NCBI GenBank assembly: GCA_001566295.1
Contig: KQ964246.1
Coordinates: 806,001 to 870,000 of the forward strand
DNA length: 64,000 nucleotides
Origin: Microdochium bolleyi
Taxonomy: Eukaryota > Ascomycota > Sordariomycetes > Xylariales > Microdochiaceae
Reading direction: 5' to 3'
Position numbers and translations under genes: made by a program. The notes under the pieces were generated by a model. It did no database searches. It was given only the letters and a program-made list of their open reading frames with translations, and was not told where the DNA came from. Positions 32,756 through 44,803 of this stretch are shown in pieces. Positions within the stretch are counted from its first letter, which is position 1. Every line of letters begins with the position of its first letter.

Positions 32756-33102
32756 ATGGCACTTGTCTGGCCAGAGAGGCGGATTCGCGCGCTGTTTAAT
32801 CATAAGCATTACTATTGTTCCCGAACTCGGGAAATTCAGGCGTTGTTATGGAATACTAGATGCATTGCTTGCGCAAGGACGGCTACGTGCGAAGTACATG
32901 AGTTGTTGGTTTCGAGGTGACAAAGGCGTGAAGGCAGCAATTTGAAAAGTTCCAAGCGAGCAGCAGCAGCAGAAACCGAAAGCACGTGCGGAGCTTGCGA
33001 CTCAACTGTCTAGGCTTTGTTCATCACGATCTGGGTATTTTTGACGACTAGCACTAAGCACAAAACCACGAGCTCTTCCCTCCCTGTCCACGACTACCAC
33101 GA
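32756..33102. other. Convergent 3' intergenic region, VMA8 / snRNP gene
   Basis: About 350 bp between converging stops, including a CAG run near 32961-32972. Nothing beyond presumed 3' untranslated sequence is seen. Confidence 0.5.
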
Positions 33103-34093
33103 CTACTGCCGCTGGTACGTGACCTTCATCAGCTTGGCGCCATCGGCCAGGGCCATACCCGCGGTGTTCTCCTTTGCCGTGATGGCGCCCGCCTCGGCCT
33201 CGTACTCGACGAACGCGATGCCCTTGCGACCAGGCACCATGCGGACCTCGCGGAACCCCTCGAATCGGGAGAAGATAGCTGTAAGAGACTCGATCTCGTA
33301 ATCGTCGGGCAGATTCTGGACGAATAGGATCTTGTTGGGCGGGAGGTACTCGTCGGGCACGACCGTGTTGGCCTGCGGCGCCGTGGACTTGAGGCCTGCG
33401 CCGCGCGCAGTGCTCTTGGAGGGCCTGGAGTTGGGGTCTGCGTTTGTGGCAGCTGCCGCAGCGGCGTTGCGCTTGAGCCGCTTCTGCTCTTCGGCGGCTT
33501 CGAGGGCCTTCTTCTTGTCTGATGTCGAGCACAAGGCACAATTAGCACGACGTTGCCATGGTGGCGCTGTAATCCCGGATAGCATTGGGGTGTACCTTTC
33601 TCAGCCAGCCTCCTCCGCTGGTGCTGCTCGAACTCGTCCTTGTCGCCTGTGCTGAGCACCGTAGCATCGCTGCGCGTGCGTGCGAGCGCGACGATCATGG
33701 GCTTGTCGAAGAGCTCAAAGCCCTGGACCTCGTCGACGGCTTTCGCGGCCGACTCGGCATTGTCGAAGACGACGAACGCCTGACCTTTGGCCTTGAGGTT
33801 CGTCTTGGCGACGATGTCGATGATGTTGCCATAGTCGGAGAAGACGACCGTCAAGGCTTCCTTGAGCGTCTCGGGCTTGACCCGCTCCTCGAGATTGCGG
33901 ACATAGACACTGTGGGCAAGCGGGCGGCAAGGGCGCAGCGATCACGTTAGTCAAGTGTACTTATCCATGGACTGAAAGCGCGCCGGTTGAGAGCGCAGGC
34001 CGTCCGATTTCAAGCAGCAAGGGATGGGGACATCGACTTGTATGTGTCGGAGTGCAATGACACATACGTTGCGACGGGGGTGCTGGCAGCCAT
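33103..34093 (-). CDS. U1A/U2B''-type snRNP protein with two RRM domains
   Basis: Exons: 34093-34068, 33909-33596 and 33518-33103 encode 251 residues. RRM1 (about 9-85) carries RNP2 VYVRNL, the characteristic NLEERVKPETLKEALTVVFS opening and RNP1 KGQAFVVFD. A charged, Lys/Ala-rich linker follows, then RRM2 (about 172-251) with RNP2 ILFVQNL and RNP1 GIAFVEYE. This order, spacing and the short C-terminus are those of the U1A/U2B''/SNF family. Family knowledge: these proteins bind stem-loops of U1 or U2 snRNA. Many fungi have only one such gene, so sequence alone does not say whether it serves U1, U2 or both. The short first exon (26 nt) was fixed by the frame of VATVYVRNL and a GTATGT donor. 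Confidence 0.88.
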
Positions 34094-34451
34094 TGTGGCA
34101 GGAAGACTGAACAGCTGTGGGCGAAGAGCGATGTGTTGTTACAGTCACGGGCTGGAGCGCACGACTTCGCGGAGACCGATTGCTGGTGCTGAACTGCTGT
34201 GAGGCTCGCGGTTGTCGAGATGATCAGATGACAGGTCGGGACTGAGAAGTTGCGATGCGCACGCCGAACAAAGTGGTTGCGGCGATTGTGGGGCTCTGCC
34301 ACGTTTGGTGGTGCCTGCCGACAGGGACTTGCTGTGGGGACCTCCAGCCACGGCCCTGTTTGTTCCTGCTGTGTGTAAGTTGGGGGCTGGAGATAGCCTC
34401 ACGCAGACCCAAACCAGCTGAAGCCGGGCCAGGTCTGGATAGAGCCACGAG
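34094..34451. other. Divergent promoter region, snRNP gene / unknown membrane protein
   Basis: About 360 bp separate the two divergent ATGs, so both promoters are compact or shared. No conserved element is recognised. Confidence 0.45.
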
Positions 34452-35603
34452 ATGATACGGCAAGGTCTGCAGCGACAGCTGCTGGGCTCAAGGGCGTGCT
34501 CAAACTGTCTGGAGCGGTTGTATGCTGGGACAGCAGGCTCAAGAGTGAGGCTCGACGGCCAGCAGGCCACAGGAGGTTTGCGTGCCTTCGGAAAGGCCTC
34601 GTCGAGAATTTTTGATGATAAGCGCGACAGTCAGGCGAGCTTCAGTAACAAGTGTCGTCCTCGATTGCAAAGAGGGCCACAAACACTCCAGCCAGAAGCA
34701 CGATCCAGGACACAACGGCATGGCTCGTCAGGCCGACGATTCCACCAGGAAACGCCACCACCTCCACGACCAGACAGCACTGGGCTCTTCTCCGCCGTCC
34801 TCCTCGGGCCTATATACATATCCCTCGCGCTGCTTTCCGGAGAAGGGCTCGAAGACCGCCAAGGCGAGGCAAATCAGTGGGCAGATCTAATCAGCGACAT
34901 CGTCACCCCCCCGTCTCCGGAAGTCTCATATTCCGATGCCGTGGACGGCAACGATGCTGAGGACGAAGGGTTCGGCGGTGGTGATGATGGGAATCTGCTC
35001 ATCGGAGACGGCGAAGAAGGAGAAGAAGATGTACGAGGAGCCGGAGCAGGGAGAGCAGGAAGCAAACTGGAGAGATCACAGCCCAGCCCGGCCGAGCTCT
35101 GGCGCGCGCACATGCAGCGCTTTTTCAGCCTCGGCGTGCACCACCTCGGCGTGTACTTCCGCACTTCGGAGGTCGCGGACCACGGCCCGCTCCCGCTATC
35201 CGGCGATGCGGGGGCGTGGTACGGTCCCAGTATCACCTCCAAGCTCATCTCCGTGGAGGACGATGTTCCACCGGCAGCGCAAAACCACGACAGGGACAGC
35301 GGCAACAACAGTAGCGGTAGTGCCACCGGCAAAGGCCGCTTCGTCCTCGCCCAGCTCTCCTTCCACGATGTCGGCACCGACGAGTACCACGACCCGCACA
35401 CGATCCAGGGGAGGGAGGAGTTCCGCCCGGGCAAGTGCGCGGGGGCCGTGCTCGACGACCTGGAGAGGCGGCTGCACCAGCTCGGGGCCAGCCGGGCCCT
35501 GCTGCTCACACTCGACGAGGACACGTACCACACCGTGTACTGGGACGGCCGGCGCTTCGTGGCTGTGCTGTTCCTCGAGTTCACGCCGTTGCCTGGGTCG
35601 TGA
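34452..35603 (+). CDS. Unrecognised single-pass membrane protein, 383 aa
   Basis: An uninterrupted frame from an ATG at 34452 to TGA at 35601-35603. I do not recognise a family. Visible features: an Arg-rich, acid-poor N-terminal 50 residues that could direct mitochondrial import; a Pro-rich turn (about 101-108) before one likely membrane segment GLFSAVLLGPIYISLALLSG (about 111-130); an acidic, Gly/Asp/Glu-rich stretch (about 150-195); and a folded-looking C-terminal region with ELWRAHMQRFFSLGVHHLGV, GRFVLAQLSFHDVGTDEYHD and LGASRALLLTLDEDTYHTVY. The C-terminal part ends in an aromatic/beta-strand-like WDGRRFVAVLFLEFTPL. An open frame exists opposite (34874-35584), but it is repetitive and lacks structure. 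A spliced start further downstream is possible. Confidence 0.6.
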   Translation: MIRQGLQRQLLGSRACSNCLERLYAGTAGSRVRLDGQQATGGLRAFGKASSRIFDDKRDSQASFSNKCRPRLQRGPQTLQPEARSRTQRHGSSGRRFHQETPPPPRPDSTGLFSAVLLGPIYISLALLSGEGLEDRQGEANQWADLISDIVTPPSPEVSYSDAVDGNDAEDEGFGGGDDGNLLIGDGEEGEEDVRGAGAGRAGSKLERSQPSPAELWRAHMQRFFSLGVHHLGVYFRTSEVADHGPLPLSGDAGAWYGPSITSKLISVEDDVPPAAQNHDRDSGNNSSGSATGKGRFVLAQLSFHDVGTDEYHDPHTIQGREEFRPGKCAGAVLDDLERRLHQLGASRALLLTLDEDTYHTVYWDGRRFVAVLFLEFTPLPGS

Positions 35604-36029
35604 GAGCAGTGGTTCCGGGACTGGGACTGTATAAGATTGTGGTGCGGAAATTCGTTTTGGCAGCTACACCGCGCGGAGGTAGCAAGTATAAAATCGACTC
35701 CAGCAGTGACTTATACAAATAAATATCGTATCTAAGTATACGATGTTTGCGCGGTACAGCTAGCCTGAACAACACCTTACCCCACGTATGGAGAACACGG
35801 CTTGCTTGGAAGCAGGATTTGGCGCCACCATGCCGAGCATGCTGCTCAATAGAACATGTATTATGCATAGAGATGACTTTCTGGCGTTTGACATCCACTG
35901 AAACTACACAAAACTTACTGCCTCCTCTCTTTGCTCTTAGCGCTATCTCTATGGGGCGAATTATTTGCGTTCCAGAATGTATGCATGCAAAGAACTGGGA
36001 AAGAATTAGACCTCGTCGTCCACGACCTC
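35604..36029. other. Convergent 3' intergenic region
   Basis: About 430 bp between the unknown membrane protein gene and the GEA stop, A/T-rich around 35640-35760 and 35850-35990, as expected for two 3' ends. On the minus strand the 21 bases right after the GEA TAG read as seven further codons to a TAA (see findings). Confidence 0.5.
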
Positions 36030-39000
36030 CTATGCCTCGTCATCGATTTTGGTCGTCGCATCCCCCGTTCCGTCTCCGCCAATGGGGGCAGATGGCGCAC
36101 CCGTGGTTGTCGTCGACGGCTGCTGTGTCCCTGCTGCTGGCGGTGCTGCCTCGGCGCCATTGTCCCTATCCAGCGCGAGCTCCTTGCGCAGCTCCGGCAG
36201 GAACCGGTCTATCCGCTTCCACGTCTCGGTCCAGAGCTTCTCCTGCTCCGGGTCTGTGCTTGGCGGGACGAGCAGCCCGTTGGATGCCATGATGAGGAGC
36301 ACGTTTTTGAGGTTCTCTGGCACGGCCTCCTCCTGTTGAAGCAAGAATATACGTGGTCAGTTCAGACTTCAGAGTCCCTTGTACCAAATCGGGATTTGTC
36401 GTTGATCAAGACTTACCAGACTGTCGCTCTGCCCACTGTTCATCAGCCGGTCCATGATATCAATAATCTTGAGCCACAGGTCGAGCATGCCGTCCCACTG
36501 GGCAAGCTGCACGAGGTATTGTAGGAAGACCTTTGTCAGGAGCGAGGCGGCCTGCACTCGGGTCTCGCTCATGCCGTCCCGGTCCGACGAAAACACCTCG
36601 GGCTTGAGCAGCCGCGAGATGAGCGGGAACAGAACCTCGCTGAAGATCGAGGTCCACTCCTCGTGGTCGGTGCACGCGAGCTCCGGCGAGAGGAGCGACC
36701 GCTGAAGCGAGGCGAAAGCGAGATGGCGGACCTCGCGGCACGGGTTGGTGCACTGCTTCGTGAGCGCCCTGAAGATGGGGAGCCAGTAGGCGGACCAGGC
36801 TAGCATTTCAATATCAGTCTCGGAATCAGAAGTGATGTAGAGTAGCATTGTGGAATCGCTTACCTTCGCTGCTCTCAAGATGGGACTGCTTCATGAGATG
36901 AGGGATGCGAGAAGTCATGCTCGAGATGAGGTTGACAGACTTGACGCCACGTGCCACAACCGCGTTCTCACTAGTTCACAATGTCAGACGAAACCTCCAC
37001 GATCGTGCTTGACTGAAGAGCGATCTTACCTAGAACCTTCCTTCTTCGGTGGCGGACGAGCATTTCTAGGGCGCTTCTCGCCCTTCTGCTCGGCCGCAGC
37101 ACCGATGCGCGCTGCGGTCGCGAAATCGTTGAGCAGGGCGATGGCTGCCTCGTAGTTGTCGGCGATAATGGCCGAAGGTGTGCCAGTGACACCTCCTTCA
37201 AGGATTTCAAAGACGATCGGCGAAGAGCTAGAGCTCTCGCTCAATGTCCGCAAGATAAGCCAGAAGTCGGGTGATGTCATTATTTCGCTTCTCAGGGGCC
37301 CTGGCTGATCGATGCAGACCTTCAGACCCTGCAGCACGAGCTGGGCAGTCTTGGTAAGGGTCTCCTTGGGGAAGCTGGAGATCGTGTGGAGAAGCACCGG
37401 CGCGCGGACGAAGTCGTGATCCTAACAGGGCTGTCAGTTGTGCTACTGGCGGCAGTGAAAAGAATGGAACATGGCTTACATAGCTCGCTTTGAGGATGTG
37501 GAACTGGTAGAAGGCTGCTCGTGAGACGAGTGAAGTATGGTATCGCGATGCATCACGCAGAATGGTCTGCAATGTCTTCGCAACACTCTCTCCAACTGAC
37601 TCAACAGTCTCCTCGTTACGGAGAGCAAGTACCGTCGACAGCTCCAAAATGTATACCATCTTCGGATCATAGATAGGCTTGTTGTTTGCTGCTTCAGTGC
37701 CATTGGGAGTTGGGGGAGGGACATTGTCGCCCTTGATAGTGATGACTGGTACCGAGGAAGGCTCGTCTTCGGGCAGCTCATCTAACAGAGATTCGACAAA
37801 ATGCTCAAGCGACTCGGGGGACAGGTCACTATGACCAGGTCAGCTTCTGTCCATTTCAGAGATCAGTTCAAAAAGCGGACTTACATGATCTTGGCGAAGA
37901 TGTCACCAATGTTGCAAGCCATTACGCAGTCCCTGGTGCTCAGCGCCCCATCTTCCTCTTCCTTTGACGGCTCCGGCGGATCGTCAGCGGCATAGCTTGA
38001 GATATAGCTTGACAACGCGGAGAAAAGGCCAGTATCGATCTGCTTCGTTGCACGGTCGATCACCTGAGGTGTGTGCAGAGGGATTTTGGGCAGCTTTATC
38101 CGCTTGGCAAACGAGATAAATGATGCAGGTATGTGCTGGTCAGAGAAATATTCGGCGTCCAGGTCAGAGCTGAAGAATGAGGGAATAAGAGAGTTGACAA
38201 AGAAGTTGAGCCATATGCGGATGATCTGGACACTCTGTCAGTAAAGAATGCGTGAAAAGAAAAAAAAAAGACGTGACGAAAGTCGCGAAGACAGGGAGCT
38301 CACATGTTGCCAACCGTCCTGGATGACTTCCTCGCTGCCCTTCACGATGTTGAATAATACAAGTGTAGCAAGCTGCCCCTTGAGGTCGCTGCCGAGCTTA
38401 ACGGCCAGCTCACTGACCATAACGGCACTGCCATCCGACTGCTTGACCTCAGTGTTCAGGGAAGTGTTCGATAGGTCCTTTGCCTCTAGTGAAGACATGA
38501 AGCTCAAGTTTCGGATGATCCGGTCCAGTGCCTCGATGTTACCGTAGCGGGAAGCAATGCGAGCGCACTGATCAAACCCAGCCACAACACGGTTGAACAC
38601 CGCGTCATCAGTCGCAGACATGAAGACATAGGACAAAGTAGAAATGATCGGCTTCCATGTTGTGGCAAACATGTCGGCATCGAAGACGTTTGTGTTGCAG
38701 ACAACCAAAGGTCCAGCGCCTTCGGTCTTCAGGAGTAATTCCCTCCAGGCATAGCTGAAAGCATGAGCGTTATCGTGCTCGTCCGGCAGGATGATCTCGT
38801 TGCCCTTGATAGCTTCGAACACAGCCTCAATAAACTCTGGCGCGAAGTCCTTGCCGTTGTTGACGCCGCGCACGTTTCGCGAGAAGTTATCAAGGACCAT
38901 GCGCTTCGCCTTTGGGATCTTCGGACTATGCTGGTCGACGTTGAGCATGATGATGGCATAAGTCAGAACGAAAAGAGCGTCCTCATCCGCCACGTCGTCA

Positions 39001-41395
39001 GTGCCGGATGTCTCCATATAGCGTTTCGCGAACGACACAATAATGCGCTCAATGAGAATGGACTCGCCAGGAAGACGGAAACTCTCCAGCAGCTGTCTGA
39101 CAGCCTCATCGACCCGCTTGTCCTTGAAGTCGAAGAGGTTCATAAACTCTCCGAGATAGTCTTCATTGCCCTTCTTTGAGAGAAAATCGCCGAGAACCGC
39201 CTTGGAGACTCGAGTGGTGTTCATGAGAAAGGATGCCACAGAAGCAGGCGTGCCATCAATAATACCGTGCTCCTGGAGATAGCCCAACCCATCCTTGGGC
39301 TTTTTGTTGAACTTGTCTGTGCCCTTGATGATTGCCGTCTTCTTTCGTCTTTGCTCGTTGAGATGTGCTGGGTCAGGTACGCCTTCAGAGGATCCCTCCT
39401 CGTCCAGTCGATCTGCAATGAACTGGATGAAGCCAAGAAGAGCATCGAGGCACAGAGGGGGGACACTCGTTGTGCTCCATGTAGCTGAGTCTGGAAGTGC
39501 ATTCCGCGACAAGAGGCCGATCATATCCTGACACATGTCGCCACGATTCGGGTCGCAGTCGTAGTTGACAAATAGCTCAACCAGGAAACCAGGCATCCGC
39601 ACGAGGGCGCCCACACTTTCGACCATTGCCTGGCGGGCATCGGGTTTCCTCGCGCCACCTTCCATCCCCAGCTTTTGTCGGTCCTTCACCGGCACTGGTG
39701 TCGACCTGCCGCTGCCTGATTGCGACGATGGCGGCGGCTTTACTGAAGTTGGTCTTTGCGGAATACCTTCGTAGAGAAAAGGGTCAATGCCAGCCTCGCG
39801 CGGTATCTCGACCGGCGGGTGGAGGCAAGCCACAAGATACGAGAGGAAGAGCTCCTGTTGCAGCTTGAGGACGCCCCTGCATGTCTCCAAGAGCGTCCCA
39901 GCGACCATCAAGGACTCCTGCAGCAGTGCCATGTTGTCAGAACGCACCAGTTGGAACAGGTGGCGGCACAGGCGGTCTTCGGCGATGACAGCAAGTGACG
40001 TGTGTCGGGCAATAGAAGGGCCAGCGACCTCAAAGGCAACGTGAATGATGCGCAGCGCCATAATTCGCATGGTGTCGCCCTGCTGCTTGTCGCTGGGGTC
40101 CAGAAGGTCAACCAGGACCCTGAAGAGTTCCTTGATGGACGGCAACGAATAGGGCCTGATCTCAGCCGGCTCCGCAGGCTCAGACTCGTCTGTGACAGTC
40201 TCGGTCTCGGGATTCTTACCGGTAGTCTCGCTTTCAACACCCTCCGACGCGGTGGAAGGCCGTAGCTCAGCCTCCGCGGCGGGTCCATCTGATGAAGCGA
40301 TTACGTCTGTTCCGTTCGTTGCCGGCGTCATCTTGATCCCGTCCATGTCGCCATTTGTCTGGGTCTCAATGGCCTCCAGATCGTCCGCGGCCTCGACCTC
40401 GAGGTACTTGAGGTGCTCGAAGATCAGCTGGCACATACGGACCATGGCAGCCTCGGCCGTTCGGCGCAGAAGCTCCGAAAGTCGTGACTGGCAGCACATG
40501 GTGAGGCCGCACTCCATCATCTCACAGACGCTCTCGTCGCTCAAGAGAGTGCCGCCTGGGCCTGACAGCATATCCTCCATCAGGTGTAGGATCATAAGCA
40601 AGACAACCTCGTCCTGCGCGGAGTCGCTCGCTTCGAACCGGCAATGCGTGATCGCCGTCGAGAGAGACTGCATGGCTAGTGGAAAGCGCGGGGATTCGGG
40701 ACTTATGAAGCCGTATGACAGGAACTTCCGTATCGCTTTCAGGGCGAGAATCGTGATCGGTGCCGATGTCGACGAGGCTTGTATGACCTGCAGGAAGGGG
40801 CTCAGGAGTGCAGGCGCATCGAATTCGTGGATGTCTGCGATAGATAGGCTGTTAGCATATTCCTGGCTACAGAAGCGTAGTGCAGATGACATGGGACGGT
40901 CCTCGAACCTTTGCATCCTTGGAGATCGTGCCGAAGGCGCCCGAAGCCGGCCATGAGCGGGTTGTCCGCCATGCTCTTGCCCTTCTGCCCACGAAGACCC
41001 CATCTGTTGGCCACACCAACATCGAGCGAGCCGTCGCCGCCAAAGCCTCCATTGGAGCCCCTGCTCCCCGGCCTCAGCATCGGGCTCGGCGGTCCAAGCT
41101 GGATCGGGTTCGGGTTGCCGCCAAGGATGGACGAGACGGACGAGTGTGCCCAGCGTGCATGCTTGCGCATGACCGAGGTGACGGTGATGCATTCCGATAT
41201 TACCAAGGCCACGGGGTCGACAGCGACCGCAACCGGGCGGCTCCGGTAGTGGGTGTCGGCTGTCATGTTCTGGGCGACGTGTGCTGTGTTGCTGTCGGGC
41301 GCGGCATCGGGCGCGGCGGAGGTGTTGGGACCGGCGGGCACTGCTACTGTGCTTACGGCCGCCATTGTGTCGTTGTCTTGCTCATCTCCGCTCAT
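36030..41395 (-). CDS. GEA1: Golgi ARF guanine-nucleotide exchange factor, Gea/GBF1 type (Sec7 domain)
   Basis: Eight exons: 41395-40909, 40834-38304, 38225-37885, 37828-37480, 37421-37030, 36970-36864, 36799-36417 and 36332-36030 (1630 residues). The N-terminal DCB/HUS region includes ALKAIRKFLSYGFISPESPR and GMEGG-containing linkers. The Sec7 domain lies at about 665-860: KFNKKPKDGLGYLQEHGIID, the glutamic-finger loop FRLPGESILIERI and YAIIMLNVDQHSP. HDS regions follow (WRELLLKTEGAGPLVVCNTN, IIRIWLNFFVNSLIPSFF, WSAYWLPIFRALTKQCTNPC). Family knowledge: Gea/GBF1 activates ARF1 at the cis-Golgi to build COPI coats and is the main brefeldin A target. Filamentous fungi usually have one gene. Exon 3 has two in-frame acceptors 9 nt apart (38234 or 38225). 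The TAG stop is followed by an acidic open extension. Confidence 0.93.
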
Positions 41396-42341
41396 CCTCG
41401 CCGCAGCGGACCTTCGGACCAGGTAGAAATGGTTTCGGGCTGGGCTCGGTGATGGGTTGGCGTGAGGGTGTGTATCCTGCTAATGCTGCCACAAGGGAAC
41501 GTTGGAGCTTGGCAGTTTGCGCTAAAGGGGCCAGCGCTGGAGGCTGCAGCTATTGCGATGCTGTCTAGGTGATGCTAAGGGGCCCAAAGCGGTGCCCTAT
41601 ACTGTGTCGTGGATCGCGACAGCAGAGAGGTGCTGTGGTCGAGGCTGCGTTGAAATCAGGTGAACTGTCTTCATGGACAATTGTCGAGGCTACATGTCAT
41701 AGTGGTCTTTGGTCGCTGGCTGCAGGGGTGCACGAGGCCGTGCTAGCTCCAGCCAACTGACGTTGAGCTTGGAGGCCCAGCGCCACGGTGACCTCTAGCC
41801 CACTTGCACGGAAAAGTTGACAGCACGCTCGATCTCCCACAGTGAACAAACCACGGTGGCAAGTGGTGGTGAAAAAAGCTTCCTCGACACTTAACAAAGG
41901 GACACACGGTTTCCAATCGACTTTATAGTGATTTATTCTTGTCAGGCTTGAGTTTCTTTGTCAAGGCTGAACGCGAGCGTGCCAACCAGTGCACAGCACG
42001 GAAGCATGCTGGCCTGCCCTTCATGCTTTTGATAACCAGCAATAAGTCATTGTCTCCAAATGTGCAGCCCTCTGATATAACGCCGCCTGAAATACAATGT
42101 GCATACCTTTCCCCGTCTATATGATAGCATCTCTTCGTCGAGGCGGCTCCAGATCCGCAATGAGCCTTCTTTTTGCTGATACTTGCCATTTTGCCCTTCC
42201 TGAAGAGTGTTCATTAGCGGTGCTTGTTGGTTTCAAGCACGCCATGTGCTGGTGTCGCCACATCAACCGGCTCTCGCTCCAAGCTCAGACCCAATCCCTG
42301 GTAGCCTTTTCTGGGCTTTCAGATGGATCGTGAAAACTACC
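41396..42341. other. Intergenic region between ANP1 and GEA
   Basis: About 950 bp separate the ANP1 stop from the GEA start, both on the minus strand. The part near GEA should be its promoter; the part near ANP1 its 3' region. An 88-codon minus-strand frame at 41923-42189 is Lys-rich but shows no domain or homologue I know, so it is not called. Confidence 0.5.
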
Positions 42342-44016
42342 TTAAGACTCGGGTCTGACAGGGCGGTTCGGCTGCGACGGTGGTTTGGCCTTGCTGCCTT
42401 GTTGCCCAGAAGCAGCGTTTGCCGCTTCTTTGGCCGCAGGCTTGCCCTCCTTCTTGGCTTCTTTGGCAAGGTTCTGAATTTCAGCCTTGTCTTTCTCCCA
42501 CTGGCTACCAGCGTCACCAAACTGCTCTTTGATGTACTTGGCTCGCGTTTCCCGGTCTTTTTCGGCCGCCTCCTTTGCAACGCGCTCTTTTTCCATTTCC
42601 TGAGCAGCCGAGTTAGTATAGCCTCTGAAGCGAATGACCTGCACGCTGTAGCTGTGACCTTACCTCCATATGTTTGATGTCCTCAACACTTGGCTCATAC
42701 AAATGCCAGATGGTATAATGCGGGAGGCCAACCACTGAGAACTGCATGCGTTTCGCCATCTGTCGACATATGTTAGCACATTACTATCGATATTCGAGTT
42801 ACCGCTCGTAGAACAGACCTTGCCAAAGCCTTCCGTTTCGGCGTGCTTCTGGAAGCTGAACGCAGGGAAATGGACACCGGATCGGAACACACGCGCTTTC
42901 GCGAGAATACTGACACCTCCAACGCCATCAAGGTCCATCTCCATGTCAGGATCACCGTAAGGGTCACGGAGGTATGCCAGGTGAGGGCGCCAGGTAGCGT
43001 ACTCCGCATAGCCTTCGACAATGACAGCATCCTCATCGAGTGTGTCAGCAAGTGCCAGAGCGGTCTCCGACTCCTGCCAAGAGTTGAGGTCGTAGGGTTG
43101 TTCGCCTCCGAGCCAGTCAGGCAATGGCCGCCAGACGTTGGGAACGATGACGTCCTTGTTATGGCGCATCAGATCCTCCAAGATGGTGAAGGGTGCTGTC
43201 TCGACGTCAACATCGCGCCAGTACACCCATGAATGATATGGTCGAAGTGCAGCACTCAGAAGCCAATTGCGAGCTTGAGCCATCAGCTTTCTTCTACTCG
43301 CTTGCGCGGCAAAACCGTGCCGACTTTCGACGTCCTGGTTGACCTGTTGGCCGAAGTCTTTCTCAATGATGGAGATCTCGCCGTATGGCTGGTCGGGATC
43401 CTCGTCAGCTTGCAGTGCCTCCAGTCTCTCCACGAGCACTTCGAGGGTACGGTCTTTCGAATCCGAAACAAGGAAGGCGAGATCGATCAGTCGATGCGGG
43501 TAGGTGAAATTACGAAAGTGGGAGAACATCATGTTCATGTGCTGCTCGGCATCTCTGAGCGGGACGCACAGCAGGATTCGCTCTTCTCGTTCCCAGCCGC
43601 GCGCTGTCCCAACCACGTCTGAAAGATCATAGTACCGGACCGTGTCCATGAAGTATTCGCTGCCGCTCGCGGACGACAAGAGACCGAACGAGAATATTGT
43701 CGAAAGTTGGGAGGCGCCGGGCCACACAAAAAGGCTGAATAGAAAAGTGACGGTCGCGATGACGGCTATGCGGAATATTAAGTTCTTCCTTCGTCGCGAG
43801 GCGGGGGTCGAGCCTCGGGGCTGGAATCTGTTTGATCATGACTGTTAGACTTTGGTTCCTGCTGTGCTGGATCGTGCACGTGGGCTCGAGTGCGCGAACT
43901 GACCGGTGTGGTGACATGTCAAAGGTATCCTTGTTGCGAGGGTAGCCATTCGCATAAGCGCCCTGGTTCCTTGCCATCATTTTGGCGTCGGGCGATGATT
44001 TGTATGACGGCAGCAT
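42342..44016 (-). CDS. ANP1: Mannan polymerase II subunit ANP1 (GT62 mannosyltransferase)
   Basis: Four exons, 44016-43904, 43827-42819, 42759-42664 and 42599-42342, encode 491 residues. The second exon frame was fixed by the single type II membrane anchor NLIFRIAVIATVTFLFSLFV (about 52-71). The lumenal GT62/Anp1 domain has ERILLCVPLRDA, FTYPHRLIDLAFLVSDSKDR, QQVNQDVESRHGFAAQASRR, the DxD-type site VYWRDVDVE (about 240), VIVPNVWRPLPDWLGGEQPY and FPAFSFQKHAETEGFGKMAK. A charged Lys/Glu/Ala-rich tail follows. Family knowledge: ANP1 with MNN9-type partners extends the alpha-1,6-mannan backbone of N-glycans in the cis-Golgi. VAN1 and MNN9 are close paralogues; GGEQPYDLNSWQESETALAL favours ANP1, but a paralogue swap is not excluded. 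Confidence 0.87.
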
Positions 44017-44803
44017 CTTGTGTGTATAGAAGCACAGGCGGTGCTGAGCGTGTCTAGTTCGACCAATTCGTAGGCGATGTGTCGATCTGTCTTTGAAAAG
44101 GGGTTTCGCGATGGCTTGGACGCCTTGACTGCCGCCAAGATTGCTGCACGCAGGGCGCGGGAAGAGGCGGCGGTAGACAATGTGGCCTGTCGGCCGTTGG
44201 GAGGGAGAATTGGTTGGAATGGGCCGGGAGTCGCCCGTCGAAATTCGGTGGCCTGGATGAATGCCACTATCGCCGTCTCATCGTGAGCAATGTCGTCCAA
44301 ATGGCGTGGGTTTGGTAGAGCGCAAGGGAGGGAGGTCCAAGATCCCGGCAACAATGAAAGTTGGGGGTCGCACTTGCAGAGTGTCCTGTCAGAGCTGGGC
44401 TGTCGCGGATTGGACAGGCTAAGCATCGAGACTCGAAAGCCGGGTCCAGGGGTCGGTCAACTACTGTCGTATCAGAGATTGGGTGGGCCTCCCTGTCCCA
44501 TTTCACTTTCCATTGTCACTGATGATTCAACAGACCAGGAGGCTCATGCGTGCAACTTGGTCAAAATCACTCGGCATCACCGGCACACGCCATCGTCAGC
44601 GGACTCCAAATTGGCATTCATCACAGCAAGTTACTACATTGGCTGTGGTGGCTTTCAGTCAGGGCCATCTCGAGTCGACTTCAGAGCCGCTCCAATGCGA
44701 ACCACGGTGTCGCCCATCAAGATACACACTGTTGTCAAAAGAACAAGGAGACCACCTGATATTGCTTTGCTTATCGACTCCGCGCTTGCTGGCCAGCGAG
44801 CCA
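44017..44803. other. Intergenic region upstream of ANP1
   Basis: About 790 bp between the ANP1 start and the stop of the DHA2 transporter, both on the minus strand. It should hold the ANP1 promoter. A 149-codon minus frame here has no recognisable domain. Confidence 0.5.

Noticed and set aside
34874..35584. 236-codon minus-strand open frame opposite the unknown membrane protein gene
   Set aside because: Mostly Ser/Pro/Arg runs produced by the reverse complement of acidic and Gly-rich codons; the plus frame has a membrane segment and a structured C-terminus.
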